A DNA stretch of 64,000 nt, from contig NZ_LS423000.1 of assembly GCF_900411375.1 (NCBI RefSeq), positions 124,001 to 188,000 of the forward strand, written 5' to 3'. Positions 18,594-28,524 of this stretch are shown piece by piece. Below the pieces are notes generated by a model, which was given only the letters and a program-made list of their open reading frames with translations, had not been told where the DNA came from and ran no database searches. Position 1 is the stretch's first letter, and every line of letters starts with the position of its first letter. This stretch comes from Lentilactobacillus raoultii. Lineage in GTDB: Bacteria; Bacillota; Bacilli; Lactobacillales; Lactobacillaceae. The translations under genes were made by a program, and so were the position numbers.

Positions 18594-19918
18594 TTGATAG
18601 CGCCCGCCCTTCGATTCATTTCCTTGATTTGGCGTTCGCAAGCTTTGACTTCACGCGTTTTGGTATCACAATATAATAGCACCCGGCCAGTTGGTCGATC
18701 GCTGTTTCGGCCAACTCGGCCAGCAATTTGAACAAGTGCTGATGACGAAAAGATGTCATCATCGGCTTTTAATACGATCACATCAATTCCAGGAAAGGTA
18801 ACTCCCCGTTCCAAAATTGTTGTGGTAATTAAAAAATCCACTGCTTGACGACGCATGGCGGCCACTTTTTCCAACCTTGCCGGATCGGCTGAGTAAACAG
18901 TCAAAAACTGACAGTCAATATTGGCCTGTTCAATGGCCGCACTTACAAGCGCTAAATCCTTGATTCTTGGAACAAACAACAAAAAGCGTTGACGTTGTTT
19001 GACCAGATCGGTAATCATCTTTAAAACCGTTTTCGGGAGTTTTTGCTGATTAATTGTTCGTTTTAAATGCCGAATTTTAATCACTTTCGCAGTTGGCAGC
19101 AAGTGCCCATGATAACGAATTGGTAAGTAGCTAACTGAAAGTTCATGACGCTTGATTTTCTTTAAAAGCGCCGCATCCGGGGTGGCTGTCAAATATAAAA
19201 CCGCACCGTCGGGTTTTAGTGCGTTCTTAACAGCATAATGCAGCATTTCATTTCCGGAAAACGGAAAAACATCAACTTCATCAATTACCATAACGTCAAA
19301 AGCCTGATAAAAGCGCAGCAATTGGTGAGTCGTACAAACAGTCAATTGACAATATTGGTAAGGTTGCTCACTTTTACCGTGCAGCAATATACTCGAAACT
19401 CGGCTAAAGGCAGCTTGAATTCTGGGAAATAATTCAATGCAAACGTCAACCCTTGGTGAAGCAATGCAAATTCGAAGCTGGTTGATGACCGCCCAATTAA
19501 TCGCCGGAAACAGCATTTCAGTCTTCCCAGCACCAGTAACCGCCCACAAAAGATGTCGTTGACGTTTTTTAAAAACCTCAATAACCTTGTCTGCACATGC
19601 TTGCTGAAGCGACGTCAATTCTCCCTGCCAAGACATTGGCTTAGCCAACCGTTTAAACCGATTGGGCTCAACCATCGTTGCCAATTGCTGTCCCGTATCC
19701 ATTCGGCCCATCTGGATGCAGACCCAGCAGTAATAAGTGCCATTTGGCAATTGAACCTCTTTTGGTTTTAACTTGGCGCCACACCGAAAGCATCGCACAC
19801 GTCCATGTTCCAGCGTGACAGCCGGGCGAAGGATAAGTTGGGGATGCGCTTTGATTTTGGCCGGCAATTCTGATAACTTTATTTGGCGACCATACAACTC
19901 TGATATATGATTAATCAT
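18590..19918 (-). CDS. comFA: Competence helicase ComFA
   Basis: DEAD-box-like ATPase that drives transformation DNA import. Four cysteines in two pairs (CFRCG near residue 44, CWVC near residue 64) form the zinc finger typical of ComFA. Walker A is AVTGAGKTEML, Walker B VIDEVDVFPF, then YLTATP (motif III) and the motif VI region QIAGRVGR. 442 residues is normal. The ATG start follows GTGAGG. It is the promoter-proximal gene of comFA-comFC and is divergent from yigZ, the usual Firmicutes order. Confidence 0.94.
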   Translation of the reverse strand: MINHISELYGRQIKLSELPAKIKAHPQLILRPAVTLEHGRVRCFRCGAKLKPKEVQLPNGTYYCWVCIQMGRMDTGQQLATMVEPNRFKRLAKPMSWQGELTSLQQACADKVIEVFKKRQRHLLWAVTGAGKTEMLFPAINWAVINQLRICIASPRVDVCIELFPRIQAAFSRVSSILLHGKSEQPYQYCQLTVCTTHQLLRFYQAFDVMVIDEVDVFPFSGNEMLHYAVKNALKPDGAVLYLTATPDAALLKKIKRHELSVSYLPIRYHGHLLPTAKVIKIRHLKRTINQQKLPKTVLKMITDLVKQRQRFLLFVPRIKDLALVSAAIEQANIDCQFLTVYSADPARLEKVAAMRRQAVDFLITTTILERGVTFPGIDVIVLKADDDIFSSSALVQIAGRVGRNSDRPTGRVLLYCDTKTREVKACERQIKEMNRRAGAIK

Positions 19919-19965
19919 GTAATCACCTCACAAATTTTAAATACGATAAATCAGGAGGGATCTTT

Positions 19966-20634
19966 TTGACAAATCTATCACTCACCATTAAAGAAAACGG
20001 AACTTCTGAGCTCGTCATCAAAAAGTCCCGCTTTATTTGTACACTGGCGCGAATCGAAAATAAAACGCAAGCTAAAAAAATCATCGATGATGTCCGTCAG
20101 AAAAACGCCAAGGCAACCCACAACTGCTACGCCTATCTACTTGGTGACCAGGATCAAATTCAACGGGAAAGTGATAATGGTGAACCATCCGGAACAGCGG
20201 GAATCCCAATTCTTGAAGCGTTAAAAATGAATCAACTTCATAACGTTTTATCAGTCGTCACTCGATACTTCGGCGGCATTAAGTTAGGTGCCGGCGGGTT
20301 GATCAGAGCCTATAGCAACGCCACTTCCACTGCCATCGATCAGGTCGGCATTGTTAATCGAGTCTTAAAAAGACGCTTAACAATGACTGTTGACTATCAT
20401 CAATTCGATCCGTTAACTTATTTTCTTAAAACCAATCAGATTACAATTCAAGATACGACGTACGGCGCCCAAGTAAAAGTCACGGTTGCCATTAAAAACG
20501 CTGAGCTTGATTTGTTTCGACAAAAAATATTAGATCTGCTTGGCGGTCACGTTGCATTTATCGTCGGAGATGACGAAATTTTTGAAGAACCCTTTTCTCG
20601 TGATGAACGCGAACAGTTAGAACACAAAAACTAA
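19966..20634 (+). CDS. YigZ/IMPACT family protein
   Basis: 222 residues of the UPF0029/IMPACT family: an N-terminal domain with KKSRFICTLARI, KATHNCYAY and the signature DNGEPSGTAGIPIL followed by TRYFGGIKLGAGGLIRAYS, then a C-terminal DUF1949-type domain. Family members have been linked to translation control or peptide processing, but the biochemical function is not settled. Starts at TTG with AGGAGGG 6 bases upstream, divergently from comFA. A strong bidirectional terminator follows. Confidence 0.88.
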   Translation: MTNLSLTIKENGTSELVIKKSRFICTLARIENKTQAKKIIDDVRQKNAKATHNCYAYLLGDQDQIQRESDNGEPSGTAGIPILEALKMNQLHNVLSVVTRYFGGIKLGAGGLIRAYSNATSTAIDQVGIVNRVLKRRLTMTVDYHQFDPLTYFLKTNQITIQDTTYGAQVKVTVAIKNAELDLFRQKILDLLGGHVAFIVGDDEIFEEPFSRDEREQLEHKN

Positions 20635-20698
20635 AAACGACTTTTCGGTGACCGGCCAGGGAATAAATTTCCTGCCAGAACACCGAAAAGTCGTTTTT
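20633..20698. terminator. Bidirectional terminator between yigZ and tagO
   Basis: AAAAACGACTTTTCGGTG and its exact reverse complement frame a 30-base inner part that can also pair partly. Flanking A and T runs let it stop transcripts from both directions. Confidence 0.92.
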
Positions 20699-20730
20699 AA
20701 TTATTTCCAATAAAGTATGTAACCCAATGG

Positions 20731-21834
20731 CTAATCATCGTTACCATGATTTTCCTTACTTGTCGTATCCTTAACCAATTTTTTGATGCCGTTCAAGAGT
20801 GGCTGCCGATCTTCACCAACCAACCCAATCGTTTCGACAAACAGTTCCAATCCAATTAAAACGGCAATTGTTAGCAAAATCGAGCCCCAAAGAGTTGAAA
20901 TTGGATACAATAGCGAAATGAAGGAAAAAATTAAGGCAATTCCGTAAATCACCAGGACAGTTTGGCGATGGGTCAAACCAATTTGCATTAATCGATGATG
21001 TAGGTGTCGTTTATCAGCGTGAGAAATCGGCTCACGATTGAGTAATCGTCTAAAAATTGCGTACACCGTATCGGTAATCGGCACACCCAGGATCATCACA
21101 GGAATCAATAACGTAATGAAAGTGGCATTCTTCAAACCAAACAATGAAAAGACCGCCATCATAAACCCGATAAATAGGGCACCAGTATCCCCTAAATAAA
21201 TTCGAGCAGGAAAAAAATTATAAGGTAAAAAGCCAACGCATGAAGCTACCAAAGCAAAAATCATGATTGAAACGAAAATATTACCGACATTTAAAAAGAA
21301 CATCCCGGTAATTCCCATAGTCGTCAAGGCAATAATTGACACCCCAGTTGCCAAACCATCCAACCCATCAATCAGATTAACTGCATTTGTAATGGCCAAA
21401 ATCCACAGCCAGGTAACCGGTAAACTCAGCCAGCCCAAATGAAGCGTGAAAAACGGCAGCGTAATGGTGGTCATCTTAACGCCGGCAAAAAAATAAACCC
21501 AGAGGGCTGCTACCGAAATTCCAAGTACTTTTTGCCGCGGCCGCAGTACAAAAATGTCATCAACAATTCCGGTTAAAATAATAATCACTTCACCGCCATA
21601 TATTCCCCAAATCGTTTTAGTCGGAAATTGATTACGTAGCAGCACCATTGTACAAAAGGTGTACGCAATAAAAATGGCCAACCCACCAATTGTTGGCATT
21701 GGAATCTTATTAACCCGCCGTTTATTTGGCCGGTCTTCAGCCCCCACCGCGAAGGCCAGCTTTCTTACAAACGGTGTTAATACCGCGGAAATAATCATAG
21801 TCGCAAATAAAGATACAATGATTTCGAATTTCAA
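20731..21834 (-). CDS. tagO: Undecaprenyl-phosphate GlcNAc-1-phosphate transferase
   Basis: Polytopic membrane enzyme of the WecA/TagO/MraY family that starts wall teichoic acid or other undecaprenyl-linked polymer synthesis by moving GlcNAc-1-P from UDP-GlcNAc to undecaprenyl phosphate. About ten hydrophobic segments; the catalytic motifs are NLIDGLDGLATG, YLGDTGALF and the His-rich loop HADKRHLHHRLMQIG. 367 residues. The start is TTG with GAGG 8 bases upstream. It stands alone, convergent with yigZ. Which polymer it primes cannot be decided from this window. Confidence 0.92.
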   Translation of the reverse strand: MKFEIIVSLFATMIISAVLTPFVRKLAFAVGAEDRPNKRRVNKIPMPTIGGLAIFIAYTFCTMVLLRNQFPTKTIWGIYGGEVIIILTGIVDDIFVLRPRQKVLGISVAALWVYFFAGVKMTTITLPFFTLHLGWLSLPVTWLWILAITNAVNLIDGLDGLATGVSIIALTTMGITGMFFLNVGNIFVSIMIFALVASCVGFLPYNFFPARIYLGDTGALFIGFMMAVFSLFGLKNATFITLLIPVMILGVPITDTVYAIFRRLLNREPISHADKRHLHHRLMQIGLTHRQTVLVIYGIALIFSFISLLYPISTLWGSILLTIAVLIGLELFVETIGLVGEDRQPLLNGIKKLVKDTTSKENHGNDD

Positions 21835-21931
21835 ATTTGAAACCTCGCTAACTTCTTTACATTTCTTATCAAATCAATTATACAGACGACGTTTCATAAA
21901 AACAAGCCGCGGACAATTGATAGGGACAAAT

Positions 21932-21945
21932 CGGAAACGCTTTCT
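21932..21945 (+). promoter_or_regulatory. cre-like site upstream of lrgAB
   Basis: CGGAAACGCTTTCT matches the CcpA-site consensus TGNAANCGNWNNCW except at the first base. It lies about 60 bases upstream of the lrgA -35 box, between the divergent tagO and lrgA genes. Confidence 0.45.
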
Positions 21946-22002
21946 TTTTATACTTACAAATTGTACATTTTTTCACATTTTTGACAGATTCAGAGTTTTT
22001 GA

Positions 22003-22031
22003 TTGTCATATTTCACAAAAACAATTATACT
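22003..22031 (+). promoter_or_regulatory. lrgAB promoter
   Basis: TTGTCA (22003-22008), a 17-base spacer and TATACT (22026-22031). Each box has one mismatch to the sigma-A consensus. The lrgA start lies about 64 bases further on. Confidence 0.65.
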
Positions 22032-22094
22032 TAAGTTTGTAAGGTGACAGCATTTATGTAAACCTATACTTCACAAATGAAAGGAGTTTTCATC

Positions 22095-22544
22095 ATGGCT
22101 GACAAAGCAAAAGTTACACAAAGTGCACCAGATGAAAAGAAAGATGCCCCTATTTTAATTCAAATGGGGATCTTTGCAGCTGTCTTATTTGTTTCAAGTT
22201 TAATCTCACCATTGTTCCCGGCAAACTTCCCAGTTCCGGTTCCGGTTGTTGGACTTGTTCTGCTTTATTTATTGTTGACTTTCCATATCGTGAAAGTTGA
22301 GTGGGTTGATAAGTTTGCCTCCTTCATGATCAGTTTGATTGCATTCCTATTTGTGCCTTCAGGAATCCAATTAACTGCGTCATTGGATATTATGAAGGCC
22401 CAAGGTGTCAAAATCATTATTGCTATTATTATTTCAACCGTTGTCCTACTGGTTGTGGTTGCTTACACCACATCATTATTTATTTGGATCCGAAAGTCAC
22501 TTTTGCACGGCGACGTTAGTGTCAGTGATGAAGTGAAAAAATAA
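22095..22544 (+). CDS. lrgA: LrgA-family membrane protein (holin-like / pyruvate transport subunit)
   Basis: About 149 residues with four hydrophobic segments and a polar N-terminus. The FPANFPVPVPVVGLVLLYLLL segment is typical of CidA/LrgA proteins. These were first described as holin-like regulators of autolysis; in Bacillus the homologous PftA-PftB pair carries pyruvate, and pyruvate uptake has also been shown for streptococcal LrgAB. I chose ATG 22095 because AAAGGAG is 8 bases upstream. It is followed after 26 bases by lrgB. The cre-like site and well-formed promoter upstream favour a metabolic role, but this is inference. No LytSR-type regulator gene is nearby. Confidence 0.85.
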   Translation: MADKAKVTQSAPDEKKDAPILIQMGIFAAVLFVSSLISPLFPANFPVPVPVVGLVLLYLLLTFHIVKVEWVDKFASFMISLIAFLFVPSGIQLTASLDIMKAQGVKIIIAIIISTVVLLVVVAYTTSLFIWIRKSLLHGDVSVSDEVKK

Positions 22545-22570
22545 TTTAATTTAGAAAGGGTGAGTTATTT

Positions 22571-23323
22571 ATGAGCGCAACACAAACAACGATTATCACG
22601 TATCTTGGTACGCCAATCTTCGGGATCACGCTTTCAATTTTGCTATTCCTGTTTGGTCAATGGTTGTTTAAGATCGGCAAAGGTTTCTTCCTGTTTCAAC
22701 CACTATTTGTTGGTATGGTATTAGGTATTTTTGTCCTGTGGTTGATGGCTAAAGCCTTTGGTGTTAATGTTACCTGGTTCTACACCAACGCCTATAAACC
22801 AGGCGGTGACATCATTTTCTGGTTCTTAAATCCGGCAACCATTGCATTTGCCGTTCCGCTTTACAAACGAAATGATATCGTTAAACGTTTCTGGTTGGAA
22901 ATTCTATTGTCGCTAATTATTGGCCTGTTCATTTCCCTATTCGTCATTTACGGTGTCTCTAAGTTACTCGGGCTGGACAACAATGGTATCGCTTCAATGT
23001 TGCCACAAGCAGCTACTACAGCGATTGCAATGCCGATTTCCGGCGCCATTGGTGGCACACCTGCAATCACCGCAATGGCATGTATCCTAAACGCTGTTCT
23101 GATTTACGCATTGGCAACTTGGTTGATCAAGATCTTCCACTTGACTGAACCAATTGGCCAAGGGCTTGGTTTAGGAACTGCCGGCCACACGGTTGGTTCC
23201 GCAAAGGCACTTCAGTTAAGTTCAGCATCTGGTGCGATGGCCGCAATTGCCGTTGTTATCATTTCAATCGTTGTTGACTTGGTAGTGCCAACATTTGCAA
23301 ACTTCATGGGACTGATTAAATAA
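22571..23323 (+). CDS. lrgB: LrgB-family membrane protein
   Basis: Partner of LrgA. 250 residues with about seven hydrophobic segments; the conserved LrgB region ATTAIAMPISGAIGGTPAIT and the glycine-rich GLGTAGHTVGSAKAL stretch are intact. Co-transcribed with lrgA (GAAAGGGTGAG ribosome binding site before the ATG). The pair probably forms a membrane complex that moves pyruvate or a similar small acid, or modulates murein hydrolase activity. A strong terminator follows. Confidence 0.87.
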   Translation: MSATQTTIITYLGTPIFGITLSILLFLFGQWLFKIGKGFFLFQPLFVGMVLGIFVLWLMAKAFGVNVTWFYTNAYKPGGDIIFWFLNPATIAFAVPLYKRNDIVKRFWLEILLSLIIGLFISLFVIYGVSKLLGLDNNGIASMLPQAATTAIAMPISGAIGGTPAITAMACILNAVLIYALATWLIKIFHLTEPIGQGLGLGTAGHTVGSAKALQLSSASGAMAAIAVVIISIVVDLVVPTFANFMGLIK

Positions 23324-23341
23324 TCAGTAACCAATCAAATT

Positions 23342-23396
23342 AAAAAAGTCGGCTGGTTAACCTTGAATATCAGGGTTAGCCAGCCGACTTTTTTTA
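23342..23396. terminator. Bidirectional terminator between lrgB and the KimA-like gene
   Basis: AAAAAAGTCGGCTGG TTAACC pairs with GGTTAGCCAGCCGAC TTTTTT around a 12-base loop. Runs of A and T on both sides serve both convergent transcripts. Confidence 0.92.
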
Positions 23397-23406
23397 ATTA
23401 ATGAAC

Positions 23407-25248
23407 CTACTCTTTTAAATGATAATTGTAATTGGAAATAATAATATTTTGTCTGGAATTTAAAATTGTTCGTAACCGCAAGCTGGTCTGGTTATGCAGC
23501 AAATTTTCCCACCGATGCTTGGGAACAAATTGCGGGACTAAGACGGTTGTGGAGTAATTACGATCCGCAGCTCGTTTAGCAATCACATCGCAAAACCTTA
23601 AAGTCGGTTGGGCAATGGACCGGTAAGAGGAGTGAATATCTACAAAGCGCACATTGGGAAATTCCTTTTTGAACTCTTCAGATGTTTTATGCTCTTTTTC
23701 TGGATTAGAGTCAAAGGAAACGTGCATGGCAATCACGTAGTCACCGATTGACTGCGCATAGCTAATGGCATTAGCCGTCACTCTGGTCACCCCACCAACC
23801 AATACAATGACTGTGGAGCCGTCATAATGATGAGTGGCTGTAATTTGCGTATCTTCCTCAACAACCCGTAACTGCTCAGCAACTCGCTTATAATGGTGAT
23901 TAATCCGATAAAACAAGCGCAATAAGATCGGCATCACGATTAAATACGGCCAAACATTCGGAAACCTGAGCAAGAAGAGGCAAGTCACCAATGCTAGGGA
24001 AATAAAGGCCCCAACAAAGTTAATAACGGATTTAACCGGCCAATTCTTTCCCCGATGTCGCTGCCAATGAATAATCATGCCGGATTGAGACAATGTGAAT
24101 GGGATGAAGACACCAACCGCATAAAGAGGAATCAAAGAATTGGTACGACCACCAAAAATTAAAATCAAGACAATCGCACCAACCGCCAGTGAAATGATCC
24201 CATTTGAATAGCCAAGGCGGTCGCCTTTATCCAAATAAGCGTGTGGTAAGAATTTATCTTTTGCCAGGTTGTAAGCCAGAATTGGAAACGCTGAAAACCC
24301 AGTATTAGCAGCAACGGCCAAAATCATCGCCGTTGATAACTGAAGCAAGTAATAAATAATCCCGTGGCCAAAGACAGCAACCCCAATCTGGGAAAGGACC
24401 GTTTCGTGGTTATTTGGTACAATTCCAAGATAATAACTCATGTACGTAATCCCGCCAAAGAAGATTGCCAAAATGGTGGCCATAATTGCCAAAGTGGCCG
24501 AAGCGTTGTGACTCTTAGGCTTCTTGAAGTTGGGTACCGCATTACTAATCGCTTCAACACCGGTTAGTGAAGATGACCCGGATGAAAATGCCCGGAAGAA
24601 AAGCACCAAAGTCATTCCTTCAACCGGCGCACCAATATGAGCAGCCGCATGATATTCCAAATGACCACTCATGATGTTATAAGCCCCGAAAATAATCATG
24701 GCTAAAATCATGACAATAAACAAATAAACCGGTAAGGTCAGAAAAGAAGCTGATTCGCGAATCCCCCGCAAATTCAGTAACATAATTCCGACAACAATCA
24801 GGGAAGAAATCAACACTTGGTGAGCATACAAACTCGGAATCGCTGAAGTAATGGCTTCAGTTGCAGAAGTTGTTGATACCGCAACGGTCAGCATATAATC
24901 AACCAGCAAGGAGCCACCAGCCACTAAGCCGGCCCGTTCACCCCAATTTGTGCTGGCAACTACGTATGCACCCCCACCAGAAGGATACGCATGAATAATT
25001 TGTTGATACGACAGCGTAATTGCGGCCAATAGAACCAACACAAGCGCTGCCACCCAAATTTGATACATCAACGCAGCAGCTGATAACGTGATCAGAATGG
25101 TGGTAATTTGTTCAGTCCCATAAGCAACTGACGATAGCGCATCAGATGATAATAACGCCAAAGCCTTAAATTTGGTCAAGGCTTGGCCGCCTTCGTCAGT
25201 GGTTTTTAACGGCTTACCAATTAAAAGCCGTTTTAAATATCGCCACAT
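23407..25248 (-). CDS. APC-superfamily transporter, KimA-like potassium importer
   Basis: 613 residues. The N-terminal signature KALALLSSDALSSVAYGTEQI, about 12 membrane segments, and a soluble C-terminal domain of some 150 residues (TVIVLVGGVTRVTANAISYA) match the KimA/YdaO family. Bacillus KimA is a high-affinity K+/H+ symporter inhibited by c-di-AMP binding to its C-terminal domain. An amino acid substrate cannot be excluded from sequence alone. I chose ATG 25248 because AAAGGAG lies 10 bases upstream; the frame is open 12 codons further. No ydaO-type c-di-AMP riboswitch fits in the short leader, unlike the Bacillus gene. Confidence 0.78.
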   Translation of the reverse strand: MWRYLKRLLIGKPLKTTDEGGQALTKFKALALLSSDALSSVAYGTEQITTILITLSAAALMYQIWVAALVLVLLAAITLSYQQIIHAYPSGGGAYVVASTNWGERAGLVAGGSLLVDYMLTVAVSTTSATEAITSAIPSLYAHQVLISSLIVVGIMLLNLRGIRESASFLTLPVYLFIVMILAMIIFGAYNIMSGHLEYHAAAHIGAPVEGMTLVLFFRAFSSGSSSLTGVEAISNAVPNFKKPKSHNASATLAIMATILAIFFGGITYMSYYLGIVPNNHETVLSQIGVAVFGHGIIYYLLQLSTAMILAVAANTGFSAFPILAYNLAKDKFLPHAYLDKGDRLGYSNGIISLAVGAIVLILIFGGRTNSLIPLYAVGVFIPFTLSQSGMIIHWQRHRGKNWPVKSVINFVGAFISLALVTCLFLLRFPNVWPYLIVMPILLRLFYRINHHYKRVAEQLRVVEEDTQITATHHYDGSTVIVLVGGVTRVTANAISYAQSIGDYVIAMHVSFDSNPEKEHKTSEEFKKEFPNVRFVDIHSSYRSIAQPTLRFCDVIAKRAADRNYSTTVLVPQFVPKHRWENLLHNQTSLRLRTILNSRQNIIISNYNYHLKE

Positions 25249-25297
25249 ATAATCGTTACTCCTTTTATCATATTTACCATTCATGGTGAACCATAAA

Positions 25298-25326
25298 ATA
25301 ATAGTCCATCTTGCCTTTAATTACAA
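25298..25326 (-). promoter_or_regulatory. Promoter of the KimA-like gene
   Basis: Minus strand TTGTAA (25326-25321), 17-base spacer, TATTAT (25303-25298). It lies between the groEL terminator and the gene start, so the transporter has its own transcript. Confidence 0.6.
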
Positions 25327-25372
25327 GTACTGATTATGTACACAAAAATAGTCACTAATACCATACAACAAC

Positions 25373-25398
25373 AAAAAGCGCCCGACAAGCTCGGACGC
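25373..25398 (-). terminator. Intrinsic terminator after groEL
   Basis: Minus-strand GCGTCCGA pairs with TCGGGCGC (one G-T pair), followed by five T residues. It closes the groES-groEL operon. Confidence 0.8.
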
Positions 25399-25436
25399 CA
25401 ATTTTGTTTGTCTGAATGACTATTTTTTAATTTAAC

Positions 25437-27077
<1,641 letters not shown>

Positions 27078-27128
27078 TTATTTTTTTGATTATTTGTTAA
27101 ATTGTTGAATTACTAATTCGCAATTTGA

Positions 27129-27413
27129 TTATTCCACAATTGCGACAATATCTTTTTCATGTAAAACTAAATAGGATTTATCGTTATCTTCAATTTCCGT
27201 ACCGGCGTACTTATCGAACATAACCTTGTCGCCCTTCTTAACAACCGGAGCAACCGTTTGGCCGTTATCTAAAACCCGGCCGGAGCCAACGGCAACAACA
27301 GTGCCTGTCTGAGGCTTCTTCTTAGCGTTGTCAGCCAACACAATGCCGCCAACGTTTTTTTCCTCTTCTTCTTCTCTTTCGATAATGACGCGATCTCCTA
27401 ATGGTTTTAACAC
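27129..27413 (-). CDS. groS: Co-chaperonin GroES
   Basis: Hsp10 lid of the GroEL chamber. The protein begins [23 protein letters not shown], the usual GroES N-terminus with the mobile loop, and ends KDIVAIVE. The start is a GTG at 27413 with GGAGG about 8 bases upstream, which gives the normal length of 94 residues; the longer open frame upstream runs through the CIRCE operator and is not coding. Confidence 0.97.
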   Translation of the reverse strand: MLKPLGDRVIIEREEEEEKNVGGIVLADNAKKKPQTGTVVAVGSGRVLDNGQTVAPVVKKGDKVMFDKYAGTEIEDNDKSYLVLHEKDIVAIVE

Positions 27414-27448
27414 GTTAGTCCCTCCATTTGCAACAATTTTTAGCATCA

Positions 27449-27475
27449 TTAGCACTCGCATGACAAAAGTGCTAA
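27449..27475 (-). promoter_or_regulatory. CIRCE operator of groESL
   Basis: TTAGCACTC-N9-AAGTGCTAA. It matches the HrcA operator (TTAGCACTC-N9-GAGTGCTAA) with one mismatch in the right arm. It lies just downstream of the groES -10 box, as expected for HrcA repression of this operon. Confidence 0.95.
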
Positions 27476-27486
27476 TCACTGTTTAT

Positions 27487-27515
27487 AATATATTATTTTT
27501 TGGCACGAAATGCAA
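27487..27515 (-). promoter_or_regulatory. groESL promoter
   Basis: Minus strand TTGCAT (27515-27510), 17-base spacer, TATATT (27492-27487). A vegetative sigma-A type promoter directly upstream of the CIRCE element. Confidence 0.75.
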
Positions 27516-27659
27516 GGACTTTTGATTGAAAGTCATGATTATTGAAACTTTTTCCAATTGGTTTCACTAATTAATTGACTGTTAGTGAAACAAAAAAACC
27601 GAAACAAACATTTCTGTCCGCTTCAGCCTCAGCCAAATGATCATTATTTACCAGCGTCA

Positions 27660-28292
27660 TTACTTACCAAAATTTTCTATAAAGTAAATCAACGTCTGTA
27701 ATTCATTAGTTAAATCAACATTTTGCACCAGCACATCATCCGGGACGGAAAGCCGAATCGGTGTAAAGTTCAAAATTCCCTTTACCCCACCGGCAACCGC
27801 ATCATCGGTAACGGCTTGGGCAGCCTTTGATGGTACCGTTAAAATCACCACTTGAATTTGCTGTTCCTGAAGTTGATGGGCTAATTCCGGAATTGGATAA
27901 ACCGGGACCCCGTCTTCAATCTTATTGACAATGTGGTCGTCAATATCAAAAGCCGCCGAAATTCTTACATTCCCGTCTTTGTGAAAATTGAAGTTCAGCA
28001 GGGCATGACCCAGATTCCCCACTCCAATCAAGGCAACGTTTGTTAAATGCTCTTGGTTTAAAATCTGTTTAAAAAATGTCAGCAGACTGTCAACTTCATA
28101 ACCATAACCCCGTTTCCCCAGCGCGCCAAAATACGAAAAGTCTCGACGAATAGTTGCAGAATCAACTTGAACTGCCTCGGCCAATTCGGTTGAAGAAATT
28201 CGGTGTTTTCCTGTATCATGTAGTATATTTAAGTATCTGTAATAAATTGGTAACCGTTTTGCGGTTGCACGTGGAATATTTTCAGCTGTCAA
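27660..28292 (-). CDS. rex: Redox-sensing transcriptional repressor Rex
   Basis: NADH/NAD+ sensing repressor of fermentation genes. An N-terminal winged helix ([26 protein letters not shown]) is followed by a Rossmann domain with [12 protein letters not shown] and the C-terminal swapped helix. 210 residues is normal. It starts at TTG with AGGAGG 8 bases upstream. Divergent from the ABC-F gene; in Bacillus rex also neighbours an ABC-F gene (ydiF). An imperfect Rex-like palindrome lies upstream. Confidence 0.95.
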   Translation of the reverse strand: MTAENIPRATAKRLPIYYRYLNILHDTGKHRISSTELAEAVQVDSATIRRDFSYFGALGKRGYGYEVDSLLTFFKQILNQEHLTNVALIGVGNLGHALLNFNFHKDGNVRISAAFDIDDHIVNKIEDGVPVYPIPELAHQLQEQQIQVVILTVPSKAAQAVTDDAVAGGVKGILNFTPIRLSVPDDVLVQNVDLTNELQTLIYFIENFGK

Positions 28293-28382
28293 GAAAATTT
28301 CCTCCTAAATTTCATATATTTTTGATAATAGCATACTTTGTGAATCCCTCTTTACTTAGTATTCTAACATAAGATAACATCT

Positions 28383-28402
28383 TGTGAAATACATTTCAAA
28401 TA
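28383..28402. promoter_or_regulatory. Possible Rex operator between rex and the ABC-F gene
   Basis: TTGTGAAAT-AC-ATTTCAAAT. The left half is a perfect Rex half-site; the right half lacks one C, and the half-site spacing is two bases longer than the classical TTGTGAAATATTTCACAA. Weak candidate for autoregulation. Confidence 0.3.
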
Positions 28403-28524
28403 TTAGCGCTGAAATTACTTCATAAAAGCTGTCAAAGGGGTGACAAACTTAACTAAACCGCTTAATATCAGAGGATATGATAAAATTAAAAAAATAAGCA
28501 ATCTAACAGAAAGGTGGCACTCCA

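Noticed and set aside
21955-22017. Several TTCACA/TTGACA-like hexamers upstream of lrgA resembling a PhoP box
   Set aside because: Their spacing is 9 or 10 bases and irregular, not the 11-base period seen at pst.
25249-25436. c-di-AMP (ydaO) riboswitch upstream of the KimA-like gene
   Set aside because: The gap contains the groEL terminator and a promoter, leaving too little leader for that riboswitch.
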